From positions 2,790,001-2,854,000 of the forward strand of contig NZ_SHLC01000001.1 in NCBI RefSeq assembly GCF_004217495.1: DNA of 64,000 bases, written 5' to 3'. Source of the stretch: Microterricola gilva. GTDB lineage: Bacteria; Actinomycetota; Actinomycetes; Actinomycetales; Microbacteriaceae. Below the pieces are notes generated by a model, which saw nothing but the letters and a program-made list of their open reading frames with translations, did not search any database and had not been told where the DNA came from. A program made the translations under genes and the position numbers. This document shows, piece by piece, positions 1 to 8,541 of this stretch; within the stretch, counting starts at the first letter, position 1, and each line of letters opens with the position of its first letter.

Positions 1-2406
1 GTTCTGCGCCAGGATCTCGGTGCCCGTCTCCGGGTCGACGCCAACGACGCGCGGCAGCGACAGCAGGCGCAGCGCGGTCTCGAGGTCGATCGTCGCGAGG
101 TCCATCGACTTGAACAGGGAGGCGGTGCGCGGCTTGACGGCCGCGGCCTTCTTGGCTGCCGGCTTCTTCCTGGCCGCCGGCTTGGCTGCGGGTGCCGCGG
201 CGTCCGCTGCGGCGGTCTCGATGACCTCACCCGTCGCGGCGTCGGCCACAACCTCCGGAGTCGGCTCGAGCTCCGTGACGTAGGGGCCGAATCGGCCGTC
301 CTTCGCGACGATCTCCTTGCCGTTCTCGGGGTTGATGCCGATCACGCGGTCGGTCACGACCGGGGCGTCGACGAGCTCGCGCGCCTTGGCGGGGGTGAGC
401 TCGTCCGGGGCCAGGTTGAGCGGGAGGTTCACACGCCGCGGCGTGGCATCCGGTGCGGCACCGGGCTCAGCGACCTCAAGGTAGGGGCCGTACTTGCCGA
501 TGCGCAGGGTGATGTCGTCGGTGATCGGCATCGAGTTAATGCCGCGCGCGTCGATCTCGCCGAGGTTGTCGATGACCTGGCGCAGACCCCTGTGCTTGTC
601 CGAACCGAAGTAGAAACTGTTCAGCCAGTCGACGCGGTCGGCCTCACCGGCGGCGATGTGGTCGAGGTCGCCCTCCATCTCGGCGGTGAAGTCGTACTCG
701 ACGAGGTCGCCGAAGTACTCCTCAAGCAGCCGGACAACCGAGAAGGCGATCCAGTTGGGCACGAGCGCCGTACCGCGCGGGGTCACGTAGCCGCGGTCGA
801 CGATGGTCGAGATGATCGAGGCGAAGGTCGATGGGCGACCGATGCCGAGCTCCTCGAGCCGCTTGACGAGGCTGGCCTCCGTGAAGCGCGGGGGCGGGCT
901 GGTCTCGTGGCCGTTGGCGCTGAGCTCGGCGAAGCTCAGCTTCTGGCCCTCGCTGAGCGGGGGCAGCTTCGACTCGCTCGGCTCGCTCGGCGCGTTGCGC
1001 TCCTCGTCGCGGCTCTCCTCGTAGGCGTGCAGGAAACCGCGGAAGGTGATGACGGTTCCGGATGCCGTGAACTCGGCGATCGCCTTCGACGCCTTCGGGT
1101 TCTCCGACTCACCGGTCGGCCCCGCGACGATCGTCACCGAGGCGGTCTGCCCCTTGGCGTCGGCCATCTGCGAGGCGACGGTGCGCTTCCAGATGAGCTC
1201 GTAGAGCTTGAAGTCGTTGCCGCGGAGCGAGCTGGCCAGCGAGGCCGGGGTGCGGAAGGTGTCGCCGGACGGGCGGATCGCCTCGTGCGCCTCCTGCGCG
1301 TTCTTGCTCTTGCCCGTGTAGAGGCGCGGCTTGTCCGGGATCGTGTCGGCGCCGTAGAGGGCGGTGGCCTGGGCGCGCGCAGCGTTGATTGCCTGCTGCG
1401 AGAGCGAGGGCGAGTCGGTACGCATATAGGTGATGTACCCGTTCTCGTAGAGAGACTGGGCGACGCTCATCGTCTGCTTGGCCGAGAAGCGCAGTTTGCG
1501 CGCGGCCTCCTGCTGCAGCGTGGAGGTCGTGAACGGAGCGGCCGGCTTGCGCGAGTACGGCTTCGACTCGACCTTGCTCACGGTCAGCGCAACGCCCGGC
1601 TGCTGCAGGGCGGCCTGCAGCGCGGTGGCTGCGGCCTCGTCGAGCACGGTCGCGCTGCTCTTCAGGGCACCGTTGTCGTCGAAGTCGCGACCGCTGGCGA
1701 CGCGCTCGCCGTTCAGACGGGCGAGGCGGGCGGAGAAGTTCGAGGCCGAGTCGTCGGAATCGACAGCGGTGCTGAGGATCGCGCTCAGGTCCCAGTAGCC
1801 GGCGGCGGTGAAGGCGAGACGCTCGCGTTCGCGGTCGACGACGAGGCGGGTGGCCGCCGACTGCACGCGGCCGGCCGAGAGGCCGGGGCCGACCTTGCGC
1901 CAGAGCACGGGGGAAATCTCGTACCCGTACAGACGGTCGAGGATGCGGCGGGTCTCCTGCGCGTCGACGAGCGCGGTGTCCAGCTCGCGGGTGTTGTCTT
2001 TTGCGGCGAGGATCGCGTCCTTGGTGATCTCGTGAAACACCATGCGCTTGACCGGGACCTTGGGCTGCAGGACCTGGAGCAGGTGCCAGGCGATGGCCTC
2101 ACCCTCGCGGTCCTCATCAGTTGCGAGCAGGAGCTCGTCGGCATCCTTCAGCGCGCGCTTGAGCTCGGCGACGGTCTTCTTCTTGGCGTCGGAGACGACG
2201 TAGTACGGCTCGAAGCCGTTCTCGACGTCGACGGAGAACTTGCCGAGCGAACCCTTCTTGAGTTCGGCCGGCAGGTTCTTGGGCTCGATCAGATCGCGAA
2301 TGTGGCCCACCGAAGCCAAGACCTCATAGCCGTCGCCCAGGTACTGAGAGATCGACTTCATCTTGTTCGGAGACTCCACGATGACCAGTTTTTTCGTGCC
2401 CGGCAC
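1..2406 (-). CDS. topA: DNA topoisomerase I (3' end outside window)
   Basis: Type IA topoisomerase that relaxes negatively supercoiled DNA by single-strand passage. The visible 802 codons begin at a GTG with an AAGAGG ribosome site about 6 nt upstream, giving MPGTKKLVIVESPNK, the start of the Toprim domain. The acidic DEDREGEAIAWH motif follows, and the active-site tyrosine is Tyr327 in YITYMRTDS. The C-terminal part carries the actinobacterial repeats of the DRVIGINPENGKEI and GRFGPYV type and a lysine/alanine-rich stretch (around nucleotides 120-200). No stop codon lies inside the window, so the last residues are missing. The long open frame on the opposite strand is a GC-rich shadow. Confidence 0.97.
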   Translation of the reverse strand, partial: MPGTKKLVIVESPNKMKSISQYLGDGYEVLASVGHIRDLIEPKNLPAELKKGSLGKFSVDVENGFEPYYVVSDAKKKTVAELKRALKDADELLLATDEDREGEAIAWHLLQVLQPKVPVKRMVFHEITKDAILAAKDNTRELDTALVDAQETRRILDRLYGYEISPVLWRKVGPGLSAGRVQSAATRLVVDRERERLAFTAAGYWDLSAILSTAVDSDDSASNFSARLARLNGERVASGRDFDDNGALKSSATVLDEAAATALQAALQQPGVALTVSKVESKPYSRKPAAPFTTSTLQQEAARKLRFSAKQTMSVAQSLYENGYITYMRTDSPSLSQQAINAARAQATALYGADTIPDKPRLYTGKSKNAQEAHEAIRPSGDTFRTPASLASSLRGNDFKLYELIWKRTVASQMADAKGQTASVTIVAGPTGESENPKASKAIAEFTASGTVITFRGFLHAYEESRDEERNAPSEPSESKLPPLSEGQKLSFAELSANGHETSPPPRFTEASLVKRLEELGIGRPSTFASIISTIVDRGYVTPRGTALVPNWIAFSVVRLLEEYFGDLVEYDFTAEMEGDLDHIAAGEADRVDWLNSFYFGSDKHRGLRQVIDNLGEIDARGINSMPITDDITLRIGKYGPYLEVAEPGAAPDATPRRVNLPLNLAPDELTPAKARELVDAPVVTDRVIGINPENGKEIVAKDGRFGPYVTELEPTPEVVADAATGEVIETAAADAAAPAAKPAARKKPAAKKAAAVKPRTASLFKSMDLATIDLETALRLLSLPRVVGVDPETGTEILAQN

Positions 2407-2614
2407 CAGGTTCCTCTTGTTTCTTTTGAGTACGTGCGGATGTGTCGCGCCCCCAGCGAATCCTGCACCGTGTGATCGGCGGCCTGTAGGCCTGCCAAGC
2501 CACACCATACACATAGACGCCGAGTGCGTGCCTAATTGAGCCATGCTCATGCGCGTGCCGTCAAGCCTTGCCCCGCGACGCCACCCCCTTGCGCTTCCCT
2601 ATAAAGGGAGCACA

Positions 2615-2863
2615 ATGGCGTGCATGGACACGACTCAGGCACGCGGCTACACCGCGAAACTCATTGATGGGCCGCTCGAGGGCAAGACCATCAGCACCTC
2701 GTTTCTGGAATCCGGCGACCCGCAGCCCCTGATCGAGATCCCCGCGGAGGCCGGAGACAAGCGCTTCTCCTATGCGCGCGCCGGCGGGCTTGAGTTCGCC
2801 GGGGATGCCGGCGAGCGCCCGACAGCCGTCGAGTACCGCTACCGCGAGACCCTGTTCAACTAG
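2615..2863 (+). CDS. Small conserved-looking protein of unknown function (82 aa)
   Basis: I do not recognise this protein. The ATG at 2615 is preceded by AAAGGGAG at a good distance, so I prefer it to the ATG 72 nt upstream; a third ATG lies at 2624. The product is acidic, with no membrane segment or signal peptide. It reads as a compact soluble domain with alternating hydrophobic residues (YTAKLIDGPLEGKTIS near the N-terminus, VEYRYRETLF at the end). It is the only plus-strand gene among the minus-strand genes of the first 8 kb. It ends 9 bp before the convergent peptidase gene and is divergent from topA. Codon use fits the neighbours, so it is probably real. Confidence 0.7.
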   Translation: MACMDTTQARGYTAKLIDGPLEGKTISTSFLESGDPQPLIEIPAEAGDKRFSYARAGGLEFAGDAGERPTAVEYRYRETLFN

Positions 2864-2872
2864 GCAGCCGGA

Positions 2873-4435
2873 TCACTCGCAGCGCAGTCCGTCCTCCGGC
2901 ACCGCGTCGTCGAGGAAGAACGCCTCGACGGCGTCATCCACACAGCCGTTGCCCTTGTTGTAGCCGGTGTGCCCCTCGCCGACCCGGGTGATCAGCACAC
3001 CCTCCTCGAGCTGGTCGGCCAGTGACACGGCCCACTCATACGGCGTCGCCGGGTCGTTGGTCGTTCCGACGACAAGGATCGGACCGGCACCGGCGGCGTG
3101 GATTTCGCCGCGCGTGCCCGTCGGCGGGTATGGCCAGCCGAGGCACTGGTCTGGGCCGGCCCAGTACGGTGCGATCGTCGGAGCGCCCGCCGCGATCTTC
3201 TGCGTCGCCGCGTCCTCGGCCGCTTGATCGACCTCGAGGGGGTAGTCCATGCAGTTGTATGCACGGAAGGCCTCACTGGAATTGTCGAGGTAGACGCCGC
3301 CATCGCGGCCGTTGTAGAAGTCCGCCAGCGCGAACGCGCCGGACGGATCGCCGTGCACCGTGCCGGTCAGCGCATCCGTCAGGTAGTCCCAGCTCTCATC
3401 GGAGTACAGGGCCGCGATGATCCCCGTCACGAGCGAATCCGCGCCGAGGTAGCGGCCGTCATCGTTCTTCAACGGCGTGCGGTCGACGCTGGCGAGCAGC
3501 GCGCCCAGCTCGGCCATCGCCTCATCGACTGTGCCGTCGAATGGACAGACGTCCGAATCGACGCAGTACTGCATGTAAGCGCGGAGCGCCGACTCGAAGC
3601 CGAGCGCCTGCGTCGTGCTGACGTCGAGGCCGGGAATGGCGGGGTCGATCGCGCCGTCCAGCACGAGGCGTCCGGCCTTCTGCGGATACAGCTCAGCGTA
3701 CGTCGCGCCGAGGAACGTGCCATAGGAGTAGCCGAGGTAGTTGAGTTTCGTGTCGCCGAGCACCGCGCGGATCAGATCCATGTCCCGCGCGGAGTTGGCC
3801 GTCGTGATGAAGGGCAGGATGCCGCCGCTGTTCGCCTCGCAGGCGTCGGCGAAGCTCTGGTCGAGTGCGATCCGTTCGGCTTCCCACTCCGGGGTGTTCC
3901 GCGGAGCGTCTGGGATGTCATAGAGGTAGGCGTCCATGCCGGCCGCGTCGAAGCAGCTCACCGCGGTGGAACCACCGACACCGCGCGGGTCGAAGCCGAC
4001 AACATCGTAGTTCTCGACGAGCTCAGCGCCGACGGCGTACTCGAGGCCGTCGATGATCATGTCGACGCCGCTACTGCCTGGACCACCTGGATTCGTCAGC
4101 AGCGATCCCAGCGGTGTCTCGGTCGCGAGGTGCCGCACGATCGAGAGCCGGATGTCGCCGGCGCCCGGGTTGTCCCAGTCCAGTGGCGCGGTCACATACG
4201 TGCACTCGAATTCCGCTGTGCCGTCGCACGCGGTCCAGTCCAGCGTCTGCTCGTAGAACGGGAGCAGATCGGCTGCGACCCCCTCCGTGTCCGGCACGAC
4301 CGTCAGCTCGGGGCGGGGTGTCGTGCCGTCCTGGGGCATCAGCTGGAGACAGCCGCTCAGCGCCAGCGCGGCGGCGGCCACCCCTGCGGTGAGTGCGGCG
4401 ATGCGCCGAAAGCGGGGCGTTGCTCGAGTTGCCAT
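2873..4435 (-). CDS. Secreted lipoprotein alpha/beta hydrolase, tripeptidyl-aminopeptidase type
   Basis: A 520-residue exported serine peptidase of the SlpD/SlpE/Hip1-like family, with an alpha/beta-hydrolase fold and a TAP-like C-terminal domain. It probably removes short peptides from protein N-termini outside the membrane. The N-terminus has a signal peptide ending in the lipobox LSGC. The oxyanion loop reads NPGGPGSSGVD, the nucleophile elbow GYSYG, and the Asp and His of the triad sit in GTTNDPATP and GEGHTGYN. The ATG at 4435 has AGGGA just upstream; an in-frame ATG at 4447 is less likely because that ribosome site lies inside its first codons. It sits downstream of the tad cluster, after a gap of about 150 bp, and has no obvious link to it. 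Confidence 0.9.
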   Translation of the reverse strand: MATRATPRFRRIAALTAGVAAAALALSGCLQLMPQDGTTPRPELTVVPDTEGVAADLLPFYEQTLDWTACDGTAEFECTYVTAPLDWDNPGAGDIRLSIVRHLATETPLGSLLTNPGGPGSSGVDMIIDGLEYAVGAELVENYDVVGFDPRGVGGSTAVSCFDAAGMDAYLYDIPDAPRNTPEWEAERIALDQSFADACEANSGGILPFITTANSARDMDLIRAVLGDTKLNYLGYSYGTFLGATYAELYPQKAGRLVLDGAIDPAIPGLDVSTTQALGFESALRAYMQYCVDSDVCPFDGTVDEAMAELGALLASVDRTPLKNDDGRYLGADSLVTGIIAALYSDESWDYLTDALTGTVHGDPSGAFALADFYNGRDGGVYLDNSSEAFRAYNCMDYPLEVDQAAEDAATQKIAAGAPTIAPYWAGPDQCLGWPYPPTGTRGEIHAAGAGPILVVGTTNDPATPYEWAVSLADQLEEGVLITRVGEGHTGYNKGNGCVDDAVEAFFLDDAVPEDGLRCE

Positions 4436-4586
4436 GGGTTCCCTCATTCGCCGGGGATTCCGGCGAGCCCCATCGCCGCAGAGTATCGCTTTCGCGGAAC
4501 GGAGTTCAAGTAGGCGATGCCGTCGTTTCCGCGCTGACCCGTGTTCGGTGTGCCGGGGTTCGCCGCGCTTCGGTCCGCGCACCGGG

Positions 4587-4970
4587 TCACGGCGTGCCGG
4601 GAGGGCCCGCCCTGGCGCTCGCGCTGAGCGAGAACACCCACCAGCTGGTGCTGACGCTGACGAGTGCAACCGCGCCGTTGAGCTCGCAGCCGTCGAGCAC
4701 CGCACCATTCAGGCTCGCGGCCACGGTCGCCAGTTGGCAGGCGACGCCGGGCACCGCGCCGGACGCGACATCGGCGGCAGCGAGGGCGGCGGCATCCGCG
4801 GCGTTCGCCGCCCGCTGGCTGGCGACGAAGGCCCCAGTCACCGGGATCAGGGTGAGGACGACGCCAACGGTGGCGCCGAGAACCGCGAGCGTCAGGACCG
4901 TGCCTGAGCCGCGGTCGCCACGATCGCCCGGCGGCAGCGACCCGAATCGATGCCGGCCACGGCCAGTCAC
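4587..4970 (-). CDS. TadE/TadG-like pseudopilin-type protein (Rv3654c-like)
   Basis: Last gene of the tad cluster, 127 residues. A short basic segment is followed by GSGTVLTLAVLGATVG and a single hydrophobic helix. Then comes the alanine-rich stretch ASQRAANAADAAALAAAD, typical of TadG-like minor pilus proteins and of the family found beside actinobacterial helicase/secretion genes. A Cys pair lies downstream. I chose the GTG at 4970 because it forms a GTGA overlap with the stop of the preceding tadE-like gene; a GTG at 4991 would add 7 residues. It is probably a membrane-anchored minor pilin or assembly factor. Confidence 0.8.
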   Translation of the reverse strand: MTGRGRHRFGSLPPGDRGDRGSGTVLTLAVLGATVGVVLTLIPVTGAFVASQRAANAADAAALAAADVASGAVPGVACQLATVAASLNGAVLDGCELNGAVALVSVSTSWWVFSLSASARAGPPGTP

Positions 4971-5317
4971 AAACCACCGGCCAGCGCACACGAGGATGCC
5001 GTCAGTCGGACGCCGAACGGGGCCAGGCCGCCTGCAGGGCTGCTGCCGAGTTCGGCACAGACGAATTCTCCCTGCGTGCTGAGGTTGAGATCCGCGCCGA
5101 GGACGGCACGCGAGACGATTGCCGCCACCCGGGCGGGGTCGTCGCCGCGTGCGGCCGCACGCGCGGCGTCGGCCGCTGCGTCGCTCAGCCGCAACTGCTG
5201 GCCGACGAGTTGGACGGCGCCGAGGCAGAGCGCCAACACGAGCAGAAGTGCGGGAAGCAGCACCGCGAACTCGGCGGTGACGCTGCCACGCTCGGTGCTA
5301 GCCAACGGTGAGCGCAT
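4967..5317 (-). CDS. TadE-family minor pilin
   Basis: 116 residues, with the TadE signature ERGSVTAEFAVLLPALLLVL near the N-terminus. This is a type IV-like prepilin segment, with the Glu after the processing region and one hydrophobic helix. The following amphipathic stretch (LRLSDAAADAARAAARGDDP) and two C-terminal cysteines (CAEL, SSCAL) are usual for the family. The ATG at 5317 overlaps the end of the DUF4244 gene by 20 bp, and the gene's own stop overlaps the next gene as GTGA, so translation is probably coupled. Role: minor pilin of a Flp/Tad pilus. Confidence 0.87.
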   Translation of the reverse strand: MRSPLASTERGSVTAEFAVLLPALLLVLALCLGAVQLVGQQLRLSDAAADAARAAARGDDPARVAAIVSRAVLGADLNLSTQGEFVCAELGSSPAGGLAPFGVRLTASSCALAGGL

Positions 5318-5642
5318 TGCGCACGAGTTCCATGAGGATTCCGCGCACCTCGTCTCCCCGGAGGATGACGACCAGGAGGCCGGCGAAGCCGACGGCGGCC
5401 ATCGTCGCGACGGCGTACTCGGCGGTCGCTGCTCCGCGCTCCCCCGCCACCCGGCGCAATAGACGGTGGCGGAGTGCTGGCGGTCCTTCCGACGAGCCAT
5501 CGCCGACGACCTTGCGGTGGCGTGCGGCACGGGCCAGGACAAGGGTGCCGGGCGGCGGCGCGGAATCCACCGCATCCAGGAACGGGCCAGCGTGCCGACC
5601 CCGGCCTGTGGCAACCTCTGTCTGCGCGAGTGTGTCAGTCAT
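5298..5642 (-). CDS. DUF4244 Flp-pilin-like protein (Rv3656c-like)
   Basis: 114 residues. After about 75 polar residues comes GERGAATAEYAVATMAAVGF and a single hydrophobic helix, the Flp pilin core of DUF4244 proteins. It is the probable major pilin of the cluster. Unlike mycobacterial Flp, it has a long hydrophilic leader before the prepilin motif, which a dedicated peptidase would have to remove; no such peptidase gene is in the window. The ATG at 5642 follows AAGGAGAG at ideal spacing and is preferred to the upstream in-frame start at 5699. Confidence 0.87.
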   Translation of the reverse strand: MTDTLAQTEVATGRGRHAGPFLDAVDSAPPPGTLVLARAARHRKVVGDGSSEGPPALRHRLLRRVAGERGAATAEYAVATMAAVGFAGLLVVILRGDEVRGILMELVRNALTVG

Positions 5643-5750
5643 GAGTCTCTCCTTTCGCACCCCTCGAGGTGCGGCCGTTGGCGCGAGCAGTTCCAGCATG
5701 TTCCGCCGCCGATCGTCGTGCCGTGCGGCACGGAATCTGTGGAGAGCGGT

Positions 5751-6821
5751 TCAGAACGTGCCGAGTGTGGAGGAGAGAACGGCGATGAGCAGCGGGAGCA
5801 CACCCACGAGCATGAATGCCGGAAGCACACAGAGGCCGAGGGGGATCATCAGTGTGACCGCGAGCCCCGCCGCCCGTTGCTCCCCCGCGCTGCGCGACCG
5901 GAGACGCGCCTGAGTCGCCTCGCTGCGCAGCAGCTCCACCGCGGGCACACCCGCCCGGCGTGAGAGGGCGAGCACGCCGTCGATCGCCCGCGTGCCTGCG
6001 GCGTTCTGGATCATGAAGCGCCGCGCGGCTCCCTCGGCGAGCGCGCGGGCGCGCTCGGTCGACATGCCGCCAGACATCGCGATCGAGGTGAGCTCCAGCA
6101 TCAGCCCGTCGTCGTGCGCGCCCGCCGCGCGCCGTACGAGAGCCCGGCTCCAGCCGGCGCCGGCGAGCGTCAGCGCCCCGCCGAGCGCCAGACAGATCAG
6201 CCCAGGCACGGTGCCGAACAGCGTGCCGACCGTGTCGAAACCGAGGAGGGCACCGAAGAGCACCCCGATCACCGGCATTGCGCCGACCAGCCGCGCGGTG
6301 GCGCGTGGCCCGGCGAGCGCCGCCGCGAGATCGCGCTCGAGCCGCGCCTGATCACGGAAGGTCGCGGCGAGCCCACGCAGCGTCGCGGCGAGCGGCGCCC
6401 CCGCCTCCCCGGCGACGGCCCAGGCCGCGGCCAACGCCAACCAGGCAGCGGCCGCCCGTCGCCCAGACGGTGTCACGGGGGCAGCGTGGCTCGCCTCCCC
6501 CGTGACGGCGTCACGGAGCGCCTCGGCGATGTTCCCGCCGCGGGCGGCGGCCCGTGAGGCGGCGCGCAGTGCCAGCGCGTTCAGCTCCGCGACCCGCGCC
6601 GGGTCGTCCCGCCCGTTCCAGAGCGGCAGGCGTCGCGGATGCCACCGACCCCGCGCCGCGGCCGTGCCGGCAGTGTCGGCGCCGTTCGCGCCTGCGGCAT
6701 CCGCGCCTGCCTCGTCCAGGTAGGTCCAGGCGGTGTGCGGGGCAACACCGGCCGCCAACAAGACGGCGAGCCGCTGAGCCAGCGCGGCGACCGATTCGAT
6801 CGGTGGGTCGACGGGCCTCAC
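5751..6821 (-). CDS. Type II secretion F-domain membrane protein (TadB/TadC-like)
   Basis: 356 residues: the membrane platform protein of the Tad pilus machine. The N-terminal half is cytoplasmic, alanine-rich and helical. Membrane segments follow around VIGVLFGALLGF and LICLALGGALTLAGAG, and a C-terminal pair lies around AAGLAVTLMIPLGLCV and LVGVLPLLIAVL. The T2SSF-like helical domain falls between them (LTSIAMSGGMSTERA). It starts with GTG overlapping the tadA stop as GTGA. Many actinobacterial clusters carry two F-type genes; only one is present here, so it may serve both TadB and TadC roles. Confidence 0.85.
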   Translation of the reverse strand: MRPVDPPIESVAALAQRLAVLLAAGVAPHTAWTYLDEAGADAAGANGADTAGTAAARGRWHPRRLPLWNGRDDPARVAELNALALRAASRAAARGGNIAEALRDAVTGEASHAAPVTPSGRRAAAAWLALAAAWAVAGEAGAPLAATLRGLAATFRDQARLERDLAAALAGPRATARLVGAMPVIGVLFGALLGFDTVGTLFGTVPGLICLALGGALTLAGAGWSRALVRRAAGAHDDGLMLELTSIAMSGGMSTERARALAEGAARRFMIQNAAGTRAIDGVLALSRRAGVPAVELLRSEATQARLRSRSAGEQRAAGLAVTLMIPLGLCVLPAFMLVGVLPLLIAVLSSTLGTF

Positions 6822-8002
6822 GCGGTCGCCTCGTCCTCCCCATCGTCCACGACGAGCAGGCGGCCGCGGTCGTCGAGCACGAATCGGCCCAGTGCCGCCA
6901 GTCGGCGCACACCGCCGTGCTGTTCCAGGTGCAGCACCAGGCCGATGGCGCTCACCGTCTGCCGCGCGACGGCCTCCGCGCTCATCCGGGCCAGGGACCC
7001 GAGCGCCTCCAAGCGGGCCGGCACATCGGCGAGCGAATTGGCGTGCAGCGTTCCGGCGCCACCGTCGTGGCCCGTGTTGAGCGCGGCGAGCAGTTCCCGG
7101 ATCTCGCTCCCGCGGCACTCCCCGACGACCAGCCGGTCCGGCCGCATGCGCAGGGCCTCGCGCAGCAGGCTGTCGAGCCCGAGCCGACCGGCCCCCTCGA
7201 GATTCGCCTGCCGCGCCTCGAGCCCGACGACGTGAGGGTGGCGGATGCGCAGTTCCGCGACATCCTCGATCGTCACGATGCGTTCGCCAGGCGCCGCCTC
7301 GGCCAGCAGCGCGGCGAGGAGCGTCGTCTTGCCGCAGCCAGCCGCCCCGGTCACGAGCAGGTTCTCGCGCGCGTGGACGGCCCGGCGCAGGCGCGCGCCG
7401 ATCCGGGTCTCGGCCGCCGGGGTCTGCCCGGCTGCCGCGCCCGGCTCCGCGAACATTCCGGCCCGCTCCAGTTCGGCGAGCGTGAAGCCGTCCGCGTGCG
7501 GCAACCGCACCGAGAGCAGCGTCCCGGTGCTGGATACCGGTGGCAGCACGGCGTGGACCCGGATGCCGTCGCCGAGGCGCACGTCGACGCACGGCGTCGC
7601 CTCATCGATGTGTCGCCCGCCGACGGCGACGAGACGCACAGCCAGCTCGCGCACCTCCGCCTCGTCGCGGTCCCAGTCGCGCACCCGCTCGGCGCCGCGG
7701 CCCCGATCTATCCAGAGCCCGGCGTCACCGTTCACGAACAGGTCGGTGACTCCTGGTTCCTCCGCATAGCCGGCGAGGGCGCCGAGCACGGCCGTGTTCG
7801 CTCGTCGCACGAACGCGCCGCGCGCTGGCCCGTCCGACGATTCGGCTTCGGTGGGCACCTGCGACGGCCACGGCTCCGGCGGGTCCAAGGGGGCGGAGTC
7901 GGGTGACGCGGCACCCGGGGAGGCCGTGTCAGAGGCGGCACCAGAGGCGGCGCCAGGGGCGGGAGCCTCGTACGAGGGGACGGCGATGAAGGGAAGGTCC
8001 AC
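6818..8002 (-). CDS. tadA: TadA/CpaF-family secretion ATPase
   Basis: 394-residue ATPase that powers assembly of the Tad/Flp pilus. Walker A is GAAGCGKTT (about 219-227). The Asp box is around VTIEDVAEL, Walker B is RLVVGECRGSE, and the His box is GTLHANS. A low-complexity Ala/Ser/Pro-rich tail of about 55 residues precedes the conserved N-terminal domain. The GTG start gives MDLPFIAVPSYE. The gene leads the run tadA, F-domain protein, DUF4244, tadE and tadG. In Mycobacterium a septum-site-like gene (ssd) precedes tadA; here the 6C RNA is the next element upstream and no ssd is present. Confidence 0.92.
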   Translation of the reverse strand: MDLPFIAVPSYEAPAPGAASGAASDTASPGAASPDSAPLDPPEPWPSQVPTEAESSDGPARGAFVRRANTAVLGALAGYAEEPGVTDLFVNGDAGLWIDRGRGAERVRDWDRDEAEVRELAVRLVAVGGRHIDEATPCVDVRLGDGIRVHAVLPPVSSTGTLLSVRLPHADGFTLAELERAGMFAEPGAAAGQTPAAETRIGARLRRAVHARENLLVTGAAGCGKTTLLAALLAEAAPGERIVTIEDVAELRIRHPHVVGLEARQANLEGAGRLGLDSLLREALRMRPDRLVVGECRGSEIRELLAALNTGHDGGAGTLHANSLADVPARLEALGSLARMSAEAVARQTVSAIGLVLHLEQHGGVRRLAALGRFVLDDRGRLLVVDDGEDEATA

Positions 8003-8124
8003 GACGCGAGGCTATGACGCCGCGCGTGCGACGGCGGGGCGAGTGCGGCGGCTGTGCACAACCGCGTCAGACGTCGCGCCTGTGCACAAGAGCCGCGGCA
8101 TCCGCTCGCACGAACACGGGCCTT

Positions 8125-8226
8125 AACGAAAAGGGGGCGGCACCTATTGGGGGGAACAGGTGCCGCCTCAGCAGTGCCGGATTGGGGGGAATCGTTGGCA
8201 CTGCATGTCACTACTCACGCAGGACG
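8125..8226 (-). ncRNA. 6C small RNA
   Basis: On the minus strand two perfect hairpins lie in tandem, each with a loop holding six cytosines: stem 8197-8204/8171-8178 (GGCACTGC arm on the plus strand) and stem 8158-8167/8136-8145 (GGCGGCACCT arm). Both loops contain TTCCCCCCAAT. Two stem-loops with C6 loops define the actinobacterial 6C RNA family. The second hairpin runs into CCCCCTTTTCGTT and can act as the terminator. A possible promoter is TTGCAA (8255-8260) and TACACT (8233-8238) with a 16-bp spacer, placing the start near 8226 and the length near 100 nt. As I recall, the mycobacterial 6C RNA lies in the same place, beside the ssd-tad genes. Confidence 0.88.
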
Positions 8227-8541
8227 TATCTCAGTGTACGCGTCCGGACGGGATTTGCAACACATGTGGGTGCCCCCAGAAGTTGCGGCGCCTTGGCCGC
8301 CCGATTCGATCGAGACGCACTGGCCCGGAATTCCGCTTGTCTTCGACTCGCGCGGCCCGACACGCCGTCAGAATTGTCCCCCAAAAAAGTTGCGGGACGA
8401 CACAGGAACGACTGGGCAATGGCGAGGGGGTAATCTCTCACTGGGCGGCACTGCGAGAGCGAATCTGCGCACTGGCCGATCCACCGGAACGTCAAATCCA
8501 CCGGCCACCGGAACCGGAACGCAAAGGAGCGGGACTCACCA
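8227..8541. other. Intergenic region between 6C RNA and acs
   Basis: About 315 bp hold the minus-strand promoter proposed for the 6C RNA and, further right, the leader of acs. A TAATCT at 8431-8436 could be a -10 element for acs, but I see no convincing -35. AAAGGAG at 8523-8529 is the acs ribosome site. No credible small gene is seen; the open frames across it are GC-rich artefacts without ribosome sites. Confidence 0.5.

Noticed and set aside
592-2475. 627-codon open frame on the plus strand opposite topA
   Set aside because: Opposite a clear topoisomerase with catalytic residues; composition is the Arg/Val/Leu-rich pattern of GC-rich antisense frames, with no ribosome site.
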